A stretch of DNA of 41,196 nt from IMG/VR virus record IMGVR_UViG_3300046413_000413, positions 1 through 41,196 of that record, one strand, 5' to 3'. Positions 30,199 through 37,036 of the stretch are shown piece after piece. Source of the stretch: a virus. Numbering within the stretch: the stretch's first letter is position 1; every line of letters starts with the position of its first letter. The notes under the pieces are model-generated. The model was not told the DNA's origin. It did no database searches and saw nothing but the letters and a program-made list of their open reading frames with translations. Made by a program: the position numbers and the translations under genes.

Positions 30199-30804
30199 TC
30201 AACCCTCGCTGAACGGATCTTCGCCTGTCACCATTCGGTTCAGGTCAAATCCACCTTTCTGCACCTGCAGCCAAGCCTTCTCCATCTGAGTCTCGTTGTG
30301 CTCGTCCTCGTCACGGGGGACGATCAACAGCTCATAACGCACCATGTCAGCTTTGATCTTGCTCAGCTCGAAATCCCAGTCCAGCAAGTTCTTGCTGTAC
30401 TTCTTGTTCAAGCCATACTTTGCAAACTGCCGTGCCAATGAAATGTGTGAAACTTCAAGGACTTGAACCCTATCCATGTCCCAGTTGTAAACAGGCCATG
30501 TCAAGCATTGCTGAGGCTTGCGAATAGCTGTCTTGTCATAATTCATCGACTGAACATATTCAGAGCCAAGCTCTAAATCAATCTCATCAGATGATGGCTG
30601 ACCCATGAAACGGAATGGCTTCATAGAGCCTGATGCTTTGGCTTCTGCCCAGACAAGCCAGTATTCAAGCGGGTCTTGCTCTAAAAGTGCAAAGTTTGCT
30701 GGCTTACCTTGCTCTAGTTTTGTATATCCAAGGTAGTTATCTTTGGAAGAACTACCGTCATTCTCTTGTTCAAGAGATTGAATGAAGCCTGCGGAAAGTT
30801 TCAC
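30199..30804 (-). CDS. Probable ssDNA-binding protein (OB-fold type)
   Basis: A 201-residue protein. The N-terminal half has GKPANFALLEQDPLEYWLVWAE, cited as NFALLEQDPLEYWLVW, and MKPFRF. The C-terminal half has VQVLEVSHISLARQFAKYGL, LLDWDFELSKIKADMVRYEL and LIVPRDEDE. The order pl-W-xVLEvs..i...l..y......DwDfel......YeLlvvP is one I associate with gp32-like phage ssDNA-binding proteins. It also heads the operon that encodes the nuclease. The start is GTG at 30804. Confidence is moderate because the family similarity is from memory. Confidence 0.55.
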   Translation of the reverse strand: MKLSAGFIQSLEQENDGSSSKDNYLGYTKLEQGKPANFALLEQDPLEYWLVWAEAKASGSMKPFRFMGQPSSDEIDLELGSEYVQSMNYDKTAIRKPQQCLTWPVYNWDMDRVQVLEVSHISLARQFAKYGLNKKYSKNLLDWDFELSKIKADMVRYELLIVPRDEDEHNETQMEKAWLQVQKGGFDLNRMVTGEDPFSEG

Positions 30805-30851
30805 GAAAAAGTTGTCTTGTGGGTTGTCACGTCAGTGTTTGACGCTCCAAC

Positions 30852-30880
30852 AAACTACAAACAACCTTGCCTTTTGTCAA
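30852..30880 (-). promoter_or_regulatory. Candidate promoter for the minus-strand recombination operon
   Basis: On the minus strand TTGACA (30880-30875) and TAGTTT (30857-30852) are separated by exactly 17 bases, 48 bases before the GTG start of the ssDNA-binding-like gene. The -35 box is perfect. Confidence 0.65.
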
Positions 30881-30891
30881 TATGGGCTAGG

Positions 30892-30938
30892 ATAAAAAAA
30901 CTCCCGACTAGCCCACGAACCAGGGGGCCAATCGGGAG
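30892..30938 (-). terminator. Hairpin with T run on the minus strand, in front of the primase gene
   Basis: CTCCCGA (30901-30907) pairs with TCGGGAG (30932-30938). Read on the minus strand it is followed directly by seven T, a good terminator. Read on the plus strand it is a leader hairpin just before the primase gene with no T run. It could block antisense transcription coming from the primase gene into the divergent promoter. Confidence 0.6.
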
Positions 30939-30965
30939 AGTTAAATAACCGCCCTTCTATAGTAC

Positions 30966-33215
30966 ATGAACCTTCAGGAATTTGTTGCCCAGCTGCCTTC
31001 TGGCTTGGTCTACGCACCGATATATGCCAAAGATGCCCCAATGGTCTCTGGCAAACCAGCGACTGGTAAGAACCCTCTAGAGGCCAGCTACGACTCGAAG
31101 TTTGATCCTGCTGATGTAGCCCTCGCAATCAAACGCAACCCTGACCTCAAGGCTGTTGGCGTCTTTACCGGTATCCGTGGCAATGGCATCGTCATCCTTG
31201 ACGTTGATCGTCACCTCAACAAGCACTTAAAAGTCTGGGGCTCGTCCATCGATGACGCTCCAATCATCACTTCAACCAAGGACGATGCAGCTAAGTACCT
31301 GTTTCGCGTCCCTGAAGACCTCTGGAGCCAGGTAGAAGGCCATGGACTTACCGATGACTGCCCTGATTACGAGATCCTCTGGAACTCAAAGCGTCAAGGC
31401 GTCATCTTTGGTGCCTACCCAGGTGGCAAGAACTCAACTGCTGGTCACTACAGCTTTGACGGTGATCTGAATACCATTCCTGTTGCTCCAGATTGGTTGC
31501 TTGCAGAAATGAAGCAGCCTCCAAAAACAATCAACAAACGCGATCTTGATTTCACTGATCGCACCCAAGACGAAATCTTTGAGATCGTCCGTGATTGCCT
31601 AAACGTCATCCCATGTAAAGGCGCTGGCTCCAGGGATCACTGGGTCAGGATTGGTATGGCAATCAATTCTGCTTTGCCCAATGAAATGGGCTTCATGCTT
31701 TGGTCAGCATGGTCAGCAGAAGATCCTGATTACGCCTCTGAATGGGAAGACTCCAACCCCTGTGCTGATGCCTGGAACACCTTCAAAGGCAATGGCATTG
31801 GCATCGGTACCTTAATTTTCTTGGCTGACAGGGAGGATCCAGAACGCCGTAGGTTTTCAGACGATCTGGCCAAAGTCGTCAAATCAGCAGAGGAAAAAGT
31901 AGTTCAAGAAACGCGCCAAGCAACTCTCGACTTCGATGAAGTCATCCGCCGCGCCAAACACATCCTTGATCTAGACAACCCGGCTGAAGTTAATTACAAG
32001 CTCAACACCCTTGCCCTGCAAGCTGGTTACAGAGATCAATCAGCCCTTGAGAAATTAATCGTCGATCAACTGTCGTACGAAAAAGCTCAAGACCTGATGA
32101 CCGTTAAAGAGCTGATGAAGCTGGACGCCAAACGTGATTACTTGATCCCTGATGTCCTTCCTCATCCTTCTGTCGTCTTGATATATGGCGCTGGTGGTGA
32201 CGGTAAATCCATGTCCGCTTGGGCTCTTGCAAAACACATTGCAACTGGCCAACCATTCCTCGTTCGTGGCAATCACGTTCCAGTCGAACAAGGCCCTGTC
32301 CTTCTGCTGAACGGTGACCAGCCTTTGGTCCAGCTCAAGGAGCAACTGGAAGAGATGGACTTCCCCATCACTGATCAGACCTTGATCCAGACCGATTGGC
32401 AGCTTCAACGCTATGCACAATTCATCAAGCTCATGGAGAAGCACCGCCCCAAACTCGTTGTCATTGACTCGCTTATTGGTTGCTCTGGTGGTCGAGCCTT
32501 TGATGAGAACAAGTCTGAATTTGCTCAGCCCTTGTATTGGCTCACTAAAAACAATGGTGATCTGTTCCCCGCCACCACAATTCTCATCGTTCATCACGCC
32601 AACAAGAATGGTGGCTTTAGGGGAACCTCAGCCATCCGTGATGCAGTTGACGAGACCTGGGCCTTACGCAAGCCCAATGATGAAGAAAGAGGCCGTGTAG
32701 GCGGTCATAGCCGTCTAATCACAATTGAAAAGTCACGCTCAGGTCGTATGGACACACAGCTCGTCATGCAAATGCAAGATGACCTGTCCTTCACCATCAG
32801 TGACTTCACGCCCGAAGTCGATGAAAACAACACCTCACCAGCCTCCGTTGCTGATCGTGTCCTTCAAAAACTCAGAGTCGTTCACCCTGAATCACGCACT
32901 ATCGAAGATCTGTTTTACGACCCACTCATCAATGGCAAAACAGCCGCTATTCGCAAATCGCTCCAACGATTAGAAAAACGAGGCTTAGTCGTCTCAAACG
33001 CCTCAGATAAGTCCCGTTCCAAACAACAAGTCAACTCCTACAAAGCAATACTCGCGCGTGGAGAGGGTAAGAAAGTGTCCCAACCAGGGGTAGATGCTAG
33101 TGCTGGAGCGGTATCTGAGGTGGGACACAAGGCTGGGACACCCCTATCCTGTCCCAACCTTTCTGAGGGTTCTGTTGTAGTTGATATTGGTGCGGAAGAG
33201 CTGGGACACATCTAA
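30966..33215 (+). CDS. Primase-polymerase / RecA-fold helicase fusion
   Basis: A 749-residue replication protein. Residues 1-180 look like a bifunctional primase-polymerase domain, with catalytic LDVDRH (79-84) and RQGVIFGAYPGG (143-154). Residues 205-290 match a PriCT domain (IVRDCLNVIPCKGAGSRDHW, EWEDSNPCADAWNTFKGNG in the same region). Residues 395-620 are a RepA/RecA-type ATPase: Walker A GAGGDGKS (408-415), Walker B LVVIDS (Asp501) and LIVHHANKNGGFRGTSAIRD. A short winged-helix-like end follows. It would prime and unwind phage DNA. No separate DNA polymerase is seen, so host polymerase or this protein's own must do the rest. The last 50 residues are encoded by repeat-rich DNA. Confidence 0.92.
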   Translation: MNLQEFVAQLPSGLVYAPIYAKDAPMVSGKPATGKNPLEASYDSKFDPADVALAIKRNPDLKAVGVFTGIRGNGIVILDVDRHLNKHLKVWGSSIDDAPIITSTKDDAAKYLFRVPEDLWSQVEGHGLTDDCPDYEILWNSKRQGVIFGAYPGGKNSTAGHYSFDGDLNTIPVAPDWLLAEMKQPPKTINKRDLDFTDRTQDEIFEIVRDCLNVIPCKGAGSRDHWVRIGMAINSALPNEMGFMLWSAWSAEDPDYASEWEDSNPCADAWNTFKGNGIGIGTLIFLADREDPERRRFSDDLAKVVKSAEEKVVQETRQATLDFDEVIRRAKHILDLDNPAEVNYKLNTLALQAGYRDQSALEKLIVDQLSYEKAQDLMTVKELMKLDAKRDYLIPDVLPHPSVVLIYGAGGDGKSMSAWALAKHIATGQPFLVRGNHVPVEQGPVLLLNGDQPLVQLKEQLEEMDFPITDQTLIQTDWQLQRYAQFIKLMEKHRPKLVVIDSLIGCSGGRAFDENKSEFAQPLYWLTKNNGDLFPATTILIVHHANKNGGFRGTSAIRDAVDETWALRKPNDEERGRVGGHSRLITIEKSRSGRMDTQLVMQMQDDLSFTISDFTPEVDENNTSPASVADRVLQKLRVVHPESRTIEDLFYDPLINGKTAAIRKSLQRLEKRGLVVSNASDKSRSKQQVNSYKAILARGEGKKVSQPGVDASAGAVSEVGHKAGTPLSCPNLSEGSVVVDIGAEELGHI

Positions 33216-33280
33216 CTGTCCCAACCCCCTGTCCCAACCTTCTTCCATTGCTATCACTAGCATTTGGCACGGTTGGGACA
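33076..33280. repeat. Cluster of eight TGTCCCA repeats, candidate origin or operator
   Basis: The heptamer TGTCCCA occurs eight times in 205 bases. Four copies are on the plus strand, all extended to TGTCCCAACC (33076, 33150, 33217, 33230). Four are on the minus strand, as TGGGACA at 33121, 33134, 33202 and 33274 (the last extended to GGTTGGGACA). The cluster covers the 3' end of the primase gene and the short gap after it. Iteron-like sites beside a primase gene suggest a replication origin or autoregulatory site, but transcript hairpins are also possible. Confidence 0.75.
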
Positions 33281-33313
33281 CCTACGGCATCTATACGCGC
33301 GAGAAGCCTTTCG

Positions 33314-33511
33314 ATGAATTGGAGCGAAATCCTTAGCAAGGCTGGTGTTCCCGAACCTCCGGGCTACCTTGAAACCGTTGCTTCGGTACGCTCCAAACCT
33401 AGAGTTAAATCGTCCAACAAATCCAAAAAACCCAAAAGGAAACCCGTAAAATTACGGAATGAAAAGAATCGAAACCTACCTCCCAGAAGACATCGCCAAA
33501 CGTCTTTCTGA
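33314..33511 (+). CDS. Small basic protein after the repeat cluster
   Basis: A 65-residue protein: MNWSEILSKAGVPEPPGYLE then a Lys/Arg/Ser-rich tail (KSSNKSKKPKRKPVKLRNEK). The opening (NWxEILxKAGxPEPPG) seems conserved in phage proteins I have seen, and the tail suggests nucleic acid contact. It overlaps the next gene by 53 bases. GAGAAG upstream may serve as ribosome site. Confidence 0.6.
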   Translation: MNWSEILSKAGVPEPPGYLETVASVRSKPRVKSSNKSKKPKRKPVKLRNEKNRNLPPRRHRQTSF

Positions 33512-33731
33512 TCAAGCAGAAAGTGCTGGCATCAAGCGATCAGAATTAATCCGTGACCTGATCCTTAACTCTCAAACAAGCTTCGACATCACCCCAGATG
33601 ACTACAACAGAGCTGTCATTAGGATTCGCAAGCGTTGCGGTAATTTGTTGGGGCGTCATCAAGCTGAAAGCCTTGTGGCATCAGTTTTTACAGAGTTCTC
33701 AGGAGCTAGCCTTCGTGCCGCAAAAAATTAA
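33459..33731 (+). CDS. Ribbon-helix-helix (CopG-type) DNA-binding protein
   Basis: A 90-residue protein. Residues 1-32 are a classical RHH domain: RIETYLPEDIAKRLSDQAES then GIKRSELIRDLI, with the N-terminal strand that binds DNA. The remainder is helical and basic. Such proteins are dimeric repressors, often of their own operon. It overlaps the gene before it by 53 bases and the next start by 17. Confidence 0.82.
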   Translation: MKRIETYLPEDIAKRLSDQAESAGIKRSELIRDLILNSQTSFDITPDDYNRAVIRIRKRCGNLLGRHQAESLVASVFTEFSGASLRAAKN

Positions 33732-33972
33732 TCTCTACTACTGCCAGGTCGATGATGATGAAGATCATTTCCCCTTAGCCATTGCTCGATTTACGGCCTA
33801 TGACGAGGACCATAAACCTCTGTCCGTAGAGCAAGTCACTTACGAAAGTGACCCACGTTATTTTCAACAACAGGTCTCTGCTGCTCTTTCATGCGGGGTT
33901 GACGTAAGTGTCATAACCGCTTCACCCATGGAAGATTTTGCTTGGATCAATAAGCTGGCGCAGCAAGCTTGA
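33715..33972 (+). CDS. Small protein of unknown function
   Basis: An 85-residue protein: PQKINLYYCQVDDDEDHFPL, ARFTAYDEDHKPLSVEQVTY, ending MEDFAWINKLAQQA. The GTG at 33715 is chosen because a good AGGAG lies about 10 bases upstream; the longer frame from 33598 would overlap the RHH gene by 134 bases. No family recognised. Confidence 0.6.
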   Translation: MPQKINLYYCQVDDDEDHFPLAIARFTAYDEDHKPLSVEQVTYESDPRYFQQQVSAALSCGVDVSVITASPMEDFAWINKLAQQA

Positions 33973-34142
33973 AACTTAGAATCTTTCGCCGTGAAACCAC
34001 ATGGTTTGTGCTAACCGAGAATAATGAGATAACGTTCCACCAAACGCTTGCTGGAGCGATGACTAATGCCGCTACCAAAATCAGGGCGTCAAATCATGTT
34101 GGATCGCCTGTATGCAGCAGTCCGTTCAGCGACGACTGCTGA
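33969..34142 (+). CDS. Possible small protein (57 residues)
   Basis: An open frame starting with TTG at 33969, overlapping the previous stop as TTGA. It reads MKLRIFRRETTWFVLTENNE then ITFHQTLAGAMTNAATKIRA. The first 40 residues look protein-like, with coupling to the upstream gene, but it overlaps the next gene by 77 bases and uses a TTG start. Plausible but not firm. Confidence 0.35.
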   Translation: MKLRIFRRETTWFVLTENNEITFHQTLAGAMTNAATKIRASNHVGSPVCSSPFSDDC

Positions 34143-34275
34143 CATACAAAGAGCTGCAATGCTCTTAGAAGGAGCCAAAAAAGTTAGAGCTGGGTCTAGT
34201 CGTCAACGTTCTTCCGCTCGATCAGCACAGGCTAATGCCTGGAAAAAGAAGGTTGACAATTCAGTAACATGGTAA
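34066..34275 (+). CDS. Small basic protein of unknown function
   Basis: A 69-residue, Arg/Lys/Ser-rich protein: GRQIMLDRLYAAVRSATTAD then LEGAKKVRAGSSRQRSSARS. GGAG lies about 10 bases before ATG 34066. Its last codons contain the -35 region of the promoter for the next gene. Probably nucleic acid-binding by charge. Confidence 0.5.
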   Translation: MPLPKSGRQIMLDRLYAAVRSATTADIQRAAMLLEGAKKVRAGSSRQRSSARSAQANAWKKKVDNSVTW

Positions 34276-34282
34276 CATTACT
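34253..34282 (+). promoter_or_regulatory. Candidate promoter with palindromic operator
   Basis: TTGACA (34253-34258) and ATTACT (34277-34282) with 18-base spacing, 18 bases before ATG 34301. Between and over the boxes are two GTAAC direct repeats and the palindrome GTAACATTAC. These may be an operator for the RHH-like product of the next gene or of the gene at 33459. Confidence 0.5.
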
Positions 34283-34300
34283 GTACTATTGTGCCGATTG

Positions 34301-34570
34301 ATGGCAAGTAATCACGGCAAGCGTATTTACGTTCAAGTTCTTTTAGAACCAAGTCGTGGAAAGCTATTTTTAAAAGAAGCAGAATCTAAAAATCTCAAGC
34401 CTTCAGTGTTGATGCGTGAGATTGTCTATAACTATCTTGCAGAAGAATGCGACCAAGATACTTACGTTAATGCTCTTACACAAGACAAGGAAGAGTGGGA
34501 AGCATCTGTTATCGCTAGGTTGAATGGTCGAGCGGCAAAACGTCGTGAGCGTGCTGACCTAGATCCTTAA
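34301..34570 (+). CDS. Probable ribbon-helix-helix regulator
   Basis: An 89-residue protein: RIYVQVLLEPSRGKLFLKEA then NLKPSVLMREIVYNYLAEEC, which fits an RHH fold (strand, helix, turn, helix). The C-terminal half is a charged helix (EWEASVIARLNGRAAKRRER). A promoter with palindromic repeats lies just upstream, so autoregulation is likely. Its stop overlaps that of the convergent gene in TTAA (34567-34570). Confidence 0.65.
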   Translation: MASNHGKRIYVQVLLEPSRGKLFLKEAESKNLKPSVLMREIVYNYLAEECDQDTYVNALTQDKEEWEASVIARLNGRAAKRRERADLDP

Positions 34571-34791
34571 ACCTGCTCTAATCCAGCAATATGTCCAACA
34601 GCTTGTTTCAACAACTTGCCCTGATGCCACTGTTGACGCGCCATAGCAACACAAAGCTGTGACAGCACATCTATGTTTTCGCAGTCCTCAATTTGCCTAA
34701 TGCTGCGTTCGAGCGTCAACTCCTCTTCAAGACTTTGCTCAACGACCATCCATTCCATTGATGGATCGTAAGGCTCGTTTTTCGGAGGCAT
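34567..34791 (-). CDS. Small conserved acidic protein (MPPKNEPYDP-type)
   Basis: A 74-residue helical protein: MPPKNEPYDPSMEWMVVEQS, EEELTLERSIRQIEDCE, then LCVAMARQQWHQGKLLKQAV. I recall close relatives in marine Synechococcus and their phages. AGAGGA precedes ATG 34791. Last gene of the minus-strand peptidase operon. Function unknown. Confidence 0.7.
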   Translation of the reverse strand: MPPKNEPYDPSMEWMVVEQSLEEELTLERSIRQIEDCENIDVLSQLCVAMARQQWHQGKLLKQAVGHIAGLEQV

Positions 34792-34936
34792 AAGGTTCCT
34801 CTGTCCTAAACCGAATGTAATCATGCACAGCAGGAAATAACCAGTCCTGCACTGGCAAACATGCTTCCCAGTTCACAGGTTGAACACAGTTCATCACGAC
34901 TGTCGTCCAAAACGCGCTGATATAGCCCCAGTTCAT
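34739..34936 (-). CDS. Small Trp-rich protein coupled to the C39-like peptidase
   Basis: A 65-residue frame: MNWGYISAFWTTVVMNCVQP, LPVQDWLFPAVHDYIRF, then RTEEPYASEKRALRS. The ATG overlaps the stop of the peptidase gene (ATGA) and no other gene covers 34792-34932. It overlaps the next gene by 53 bases. The composition is aromatic but no clear membrane helix. Probably real. Confidence 0.5.
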   Translation of the reverse strand: MNWGYISAFWTTVVMNCVQPVNWEACLPVQDWLFPAVHDYIRFRTEEPYASEKRALRSINGMDGR

Positions 34937-35670
34937 CGATCAACAAATATGGCCCAGCCGCTTGCTTCGCCTTCTATAGACCAACGCTGGTAGAAAGCAG
35001 GACGCGACATCTTGATCAGTTCACCTGATTTCTTGGGGTTATGACCGCCAGTATCCATATATGGCATACCCATTGGATCCATGGCGATGAAATCATCTTT
35101 GTCGTAACCGACAATTACGCTCCAATGGCCACAGCCCTCGCTGTCGCACACTGCTGGTTGGCCTTTGGTGAGATCACCTCTATGCAACCAACCAACCAAG
35201 ATCGGTCTGCCAGCATCAATCTCAATCTCAATATCCTCAACCCTTGCATCTCTGCGAAACTCAGCATCCAAGCCAAGTGACCTCAACGCAGAGACCTGAG
35301 CGTGGACTGCTGTTGTATCACCAAACTTTCGGCGTACATGCCGATAAGCGTCTTGGCTTTTTATACGATGATGAAATCCAACGACCATTGCAGCTGCTGC
35401 GTCAAAGCATTCCCGGTAGCCATAGCCGGTAAGACTATCTAGCTGGCTGTAATACGGAACTCCGTAAACCTCTTGGTGAATGCCGCTGGTCTTCCAGGTC
35501 TGGAACCATTCCGCTTCTTCATCAAGCAATGCTGGATCGGTAATCGAATCCTCTAGCTGCTTTATCGCTGCCATTTGGTGCGGTGTTTCCCGAAACCACT
35601 TGAAGAAGGGCAGCAGACTCAACGACACAACGCTCGACAGCAAAACTACTTGGATAATGCCGGAGAACAT
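34933..35670 (-). CDS. Membrane-anchored C39-like cysteine peptidase
   Basis: A 245-residue protein. Residues 3-23 are a single N-terminal membrane helix (FSGIIQVVLLSSVVSLSLLP). Residues about 70-235 match the C39-like peptidase fold: a Gln76 before Cys88 in YRECFDAAAAMVVGFHH, then GRPILVGWLHRGD, His182 in GCGHWSVIVGYD and Asp198 in AMDPMG. The catalytic set looks complete. Possible jobs are cleavage of peptidoglycan stem peptides, as a lysis factor, or processing of a membrane-associated protein. The flanking genes for small membrane proteins favour a lysis role. Confidence 0.8.
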   Translation of the reverse strand: MFSGIIQVVLLSSVVSLSLLPFFKWFRETPHQMAAIKQLEDSITDPALLDEEAEWFQTWKTSGIHQEVYGVPYYSQLDSLTGYGYRECFDAAAAMVVGFHHRIKSQDAYRHVRRKFGDTTAVHAQVSALRSLGLDAEFRRDARVEDIEIEIDAGRPILVGWLHRGDLTKGQPAVCDSEGCGHWSVIVGYDKDDFIAMDPMGMPYMDTGGHNPKKSGELIKMSRPAFYQRWSIEGEASGWAIFVDR

Positions 35671-35765
35671 GGTGTATGCCTAGCTGCAAAACCGCTCATA
35701 AACATTGCGCCGCTACCAAACACGACGATCAAGACGCTGATCACAACAGCCAGTACGGATGGCAT
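35646..35765 (-). CDS. 39-residue membrane protein, holin-like candidate
   Basis: A 39-residue protein: MPSVLAVVISVLIVVFGSGA then MFMSGFAARHTPCSPALSK, i.e. one membrane helix from the N terminus and a short tail. It starts 4 bases after the stop of the 57-residue gene and overlaps the peptidase start by 25 bases, so the two are coupled. Size and context suit a holin or anti-holin, but this is only inference. Confidence 0.6.
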   Translation of the reverse strand: MPSVLAVVISVLIVVFGSGAMFMSGFAARHTPCSPALSK

Positions 35766-35769
35766 AAAA

Positions 35770-35943
35770 CTACTTTTCTACCCTTTCGGTCGGAAATAAC
35801 AAATTCTTGAGATACGTGCAGGCCACATCGTCCAGCTCGTTATCAGTCTGCTCGCTGATCTTGACCAGGCAATCAAGTAGCAGCTGTTTTACGGCCTTTG
35901 ATTTGATGAATCCAAACAGAATTGGCTTTAGTAGTAAAACCAT
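35770..35943 (-). CDS. Small conserved protein (MVLLLKPILFGF-type)
   Basis: A 57-residue protein: MVLLLKPILFGFIKSKAVKQ then LLLDCLVKISEQTDNELDDV and LKNLLFPTERVEK. I remember this type, with the LLLKPILFGFxKSKAVKQ opening, as a common small cyanophage protein. It is amphipathic and may associate with the membrane. It lies in the operon with the 84-residue coiled coil and the 39-residue membrane protein. Confidence 0.7.
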   Translation of the reverse strand: MVLLLKPILFGFIKSKAVKQLLLDCLVKISEQTDNELDDVACTYLKNLLFPTERVEK

Positions 35944-35967
35944 GAAATCACTGTGTGTGCAAAAAGT

Positions 35968-36222
35968 CTAATTCCTATTGGCGTGTCCTTCCAGTCGTGC
36001 AACATCTTGCTCCAGCGTTGATATACGGGCAAACAGCTCCTGATCCCTAACCCTCAGATCAGCGTGGAGCACATCCATCCGTGACGCTAAATTATCGACA
36101 GCACTGGTGAGGCGCACTAAAGAATCACGTCCATGCTGGTTTTCGCGGTTGGCTCCTTTGATGCCAGAAGCCGCTACGCCTATTGACGCTCCAGCAACAG
36201 CAGCCCAGATTTCAACCACCAT
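35968..36222 (-). CDS. Membrane-anchored coiled-coil protein, possible spanin- or holin-like
   Basis: An 84-residue protein. The first 20 residues (VVEIWAAVAGASIGVAASGI) are a membrane helix or uncleaved signal. Residues about 30-80 form a coiled coil (LVRLTSAVDNLASRMDVLHA, LFARISTLEQDVARLEGHA). The layout recalls inner-membrane spanins, but no Rz-type partner lipoprotein is seen. First gene of the minus-strand lysis-like operon, divergent from the exported-protein genes. Confidence 0.65.
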   Translation of the reverse strand: MVVEIWAAVAGASIGVAASGIKGANRENQHGRDSLVRLTSAVDNLASRMDVLHADLRVRDQELFARISTLEQDVARLEGHANRN

Positions 36223-36245
36223 TCGACCTTTAGCGTGAACTCATC

Positions 36246-36509
36246 ATGGCAGAAGAACAGATTAAGCAAGAGCAAGAGCCAGAATCAACGCCGTTGGCGG
36301 ATTTTGTAAAACTCGCTGTTCTTACGTGGTCTATTGCAATGCTGACCCTTAATTACTTGGGTCACGTCAAAGCCATGGATCCAACTTTCCCCGCAAGTTT
36401 GTTGACTGGGACGTTGAGTTCCGTAGGGGTCAACATCAAACGCGCCAATGGCAAGAAGAAAGAAGACCCTACAATCAAGCCAGAAACCACTACGTCCAAG
36501 CCAAAATGA
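36246..36509 (+). CDS. Small membrane protein with charged tails
   Basis: An 87-residue protein: acidic N terminus, then a hydrophobic segment from about residue 22 to 40 (VKLAVLTWSIAMLTLNYLGH) and a Lys/Thr-rich C terminus. A second weak hydrophobic segment (FPASLLTGTLSSVGVNIK) follows. Common in cyanophages as I remember. It starts 23 bases from the divergent operon and ends in an ATGA overlap with the exported protein gene. Confidence 0.65.
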   Translation: MAEEQIKQEQEPESTPLADFVKLAVLTWSIAMLTLNYLGHVKAMDPTFPASLLTGTLSSVGVNIKRANGKKKEDPTIKPETTTSKPK

Positions 36510-37036
36510 GACGTTTTTTCTTTGTAACCTGTCTAACATTTTTTGCCTCAAGTCCTGCGTTGGCTGACATTAATCATGTCTTGACGCAATCAGCTCAGAT
36601 CAGCATTGATCAGGCTTACAGCTCAGCCAAACGAATCGGTTCTACCTACAGCGCATCAGGCTCAAATGTGACACCAAGCGTCACCAGTGGTAGCACTACA
36701 ACCAGTGGGGCCATTGGCGGCCTGAATCTTGGCAGCCTGACCAGTGGCGTTCCAGCCATGGTTGACACGAATTACGCGGTGACTACCGCAGGTTCGGCTT
36801 TCTCATTTAGTGAGTCGGCAGTGGTTGGCGACACGATAAGTTCAGCCACTGAGGTGACCTCTACCACTGGCACCGTTGATGACCTTCCAACATACGGCGA
36901 AGTCGTGACTGGTTCTGGTGGGGTGAAAGCTAATCTGGCGGCGACAGCTCTTTCAAGCGGCATTATGACGATTACAGCAGGTGGAGCGGGTACAAGTGCA
37001 ATCCTGTCTAACAAGATGGCACTTGAAATTGATTAA
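36506..37036 (+). CDS. Exported Ser/Thr/Gly-rich protein 1
   Basis: A 176-residue protein with a signal peptide (MRRFFFVTCLTFFASSPALA, cleavage after residue 20). The mature part is low in charge and rich in Ser, Thr, Gly and Ala, with blocks YSASGSNVTPSVTSG, GAIGGLNLGS and SAFSFSESAVVGD. A similar order of blocks occurs in the next protein (YSYSAAGHNV, GGVNFSW, SLTES), so the two are probably distant paralogues. Expected in the periplasm or at the outer membrane. The function is unknown. Confidence 0.75.
   Translation: MRRFFFVTCLTFFASSPALADINHVLTQSAQISIDQAYSSAKRIGSTYSASGSNVTPSVTSGSTTTSGAIGGLNLGSLTSGVPAMVDTNYAVTTAGSAFSFSESAVVGDTISSATEVTSTTGTVDDLPTYGEVVTGSGGVKANLAATALSSGIMTITAGGAGTSAILSNKMALEID

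Noticed and set aside
32055-32597. 180-residue minus-strand frame within the primase-helicase gene
   Set aside because: Antisense to a clearly functional helicase domain with intact Walker motifs; no start signal and no family resemblance.
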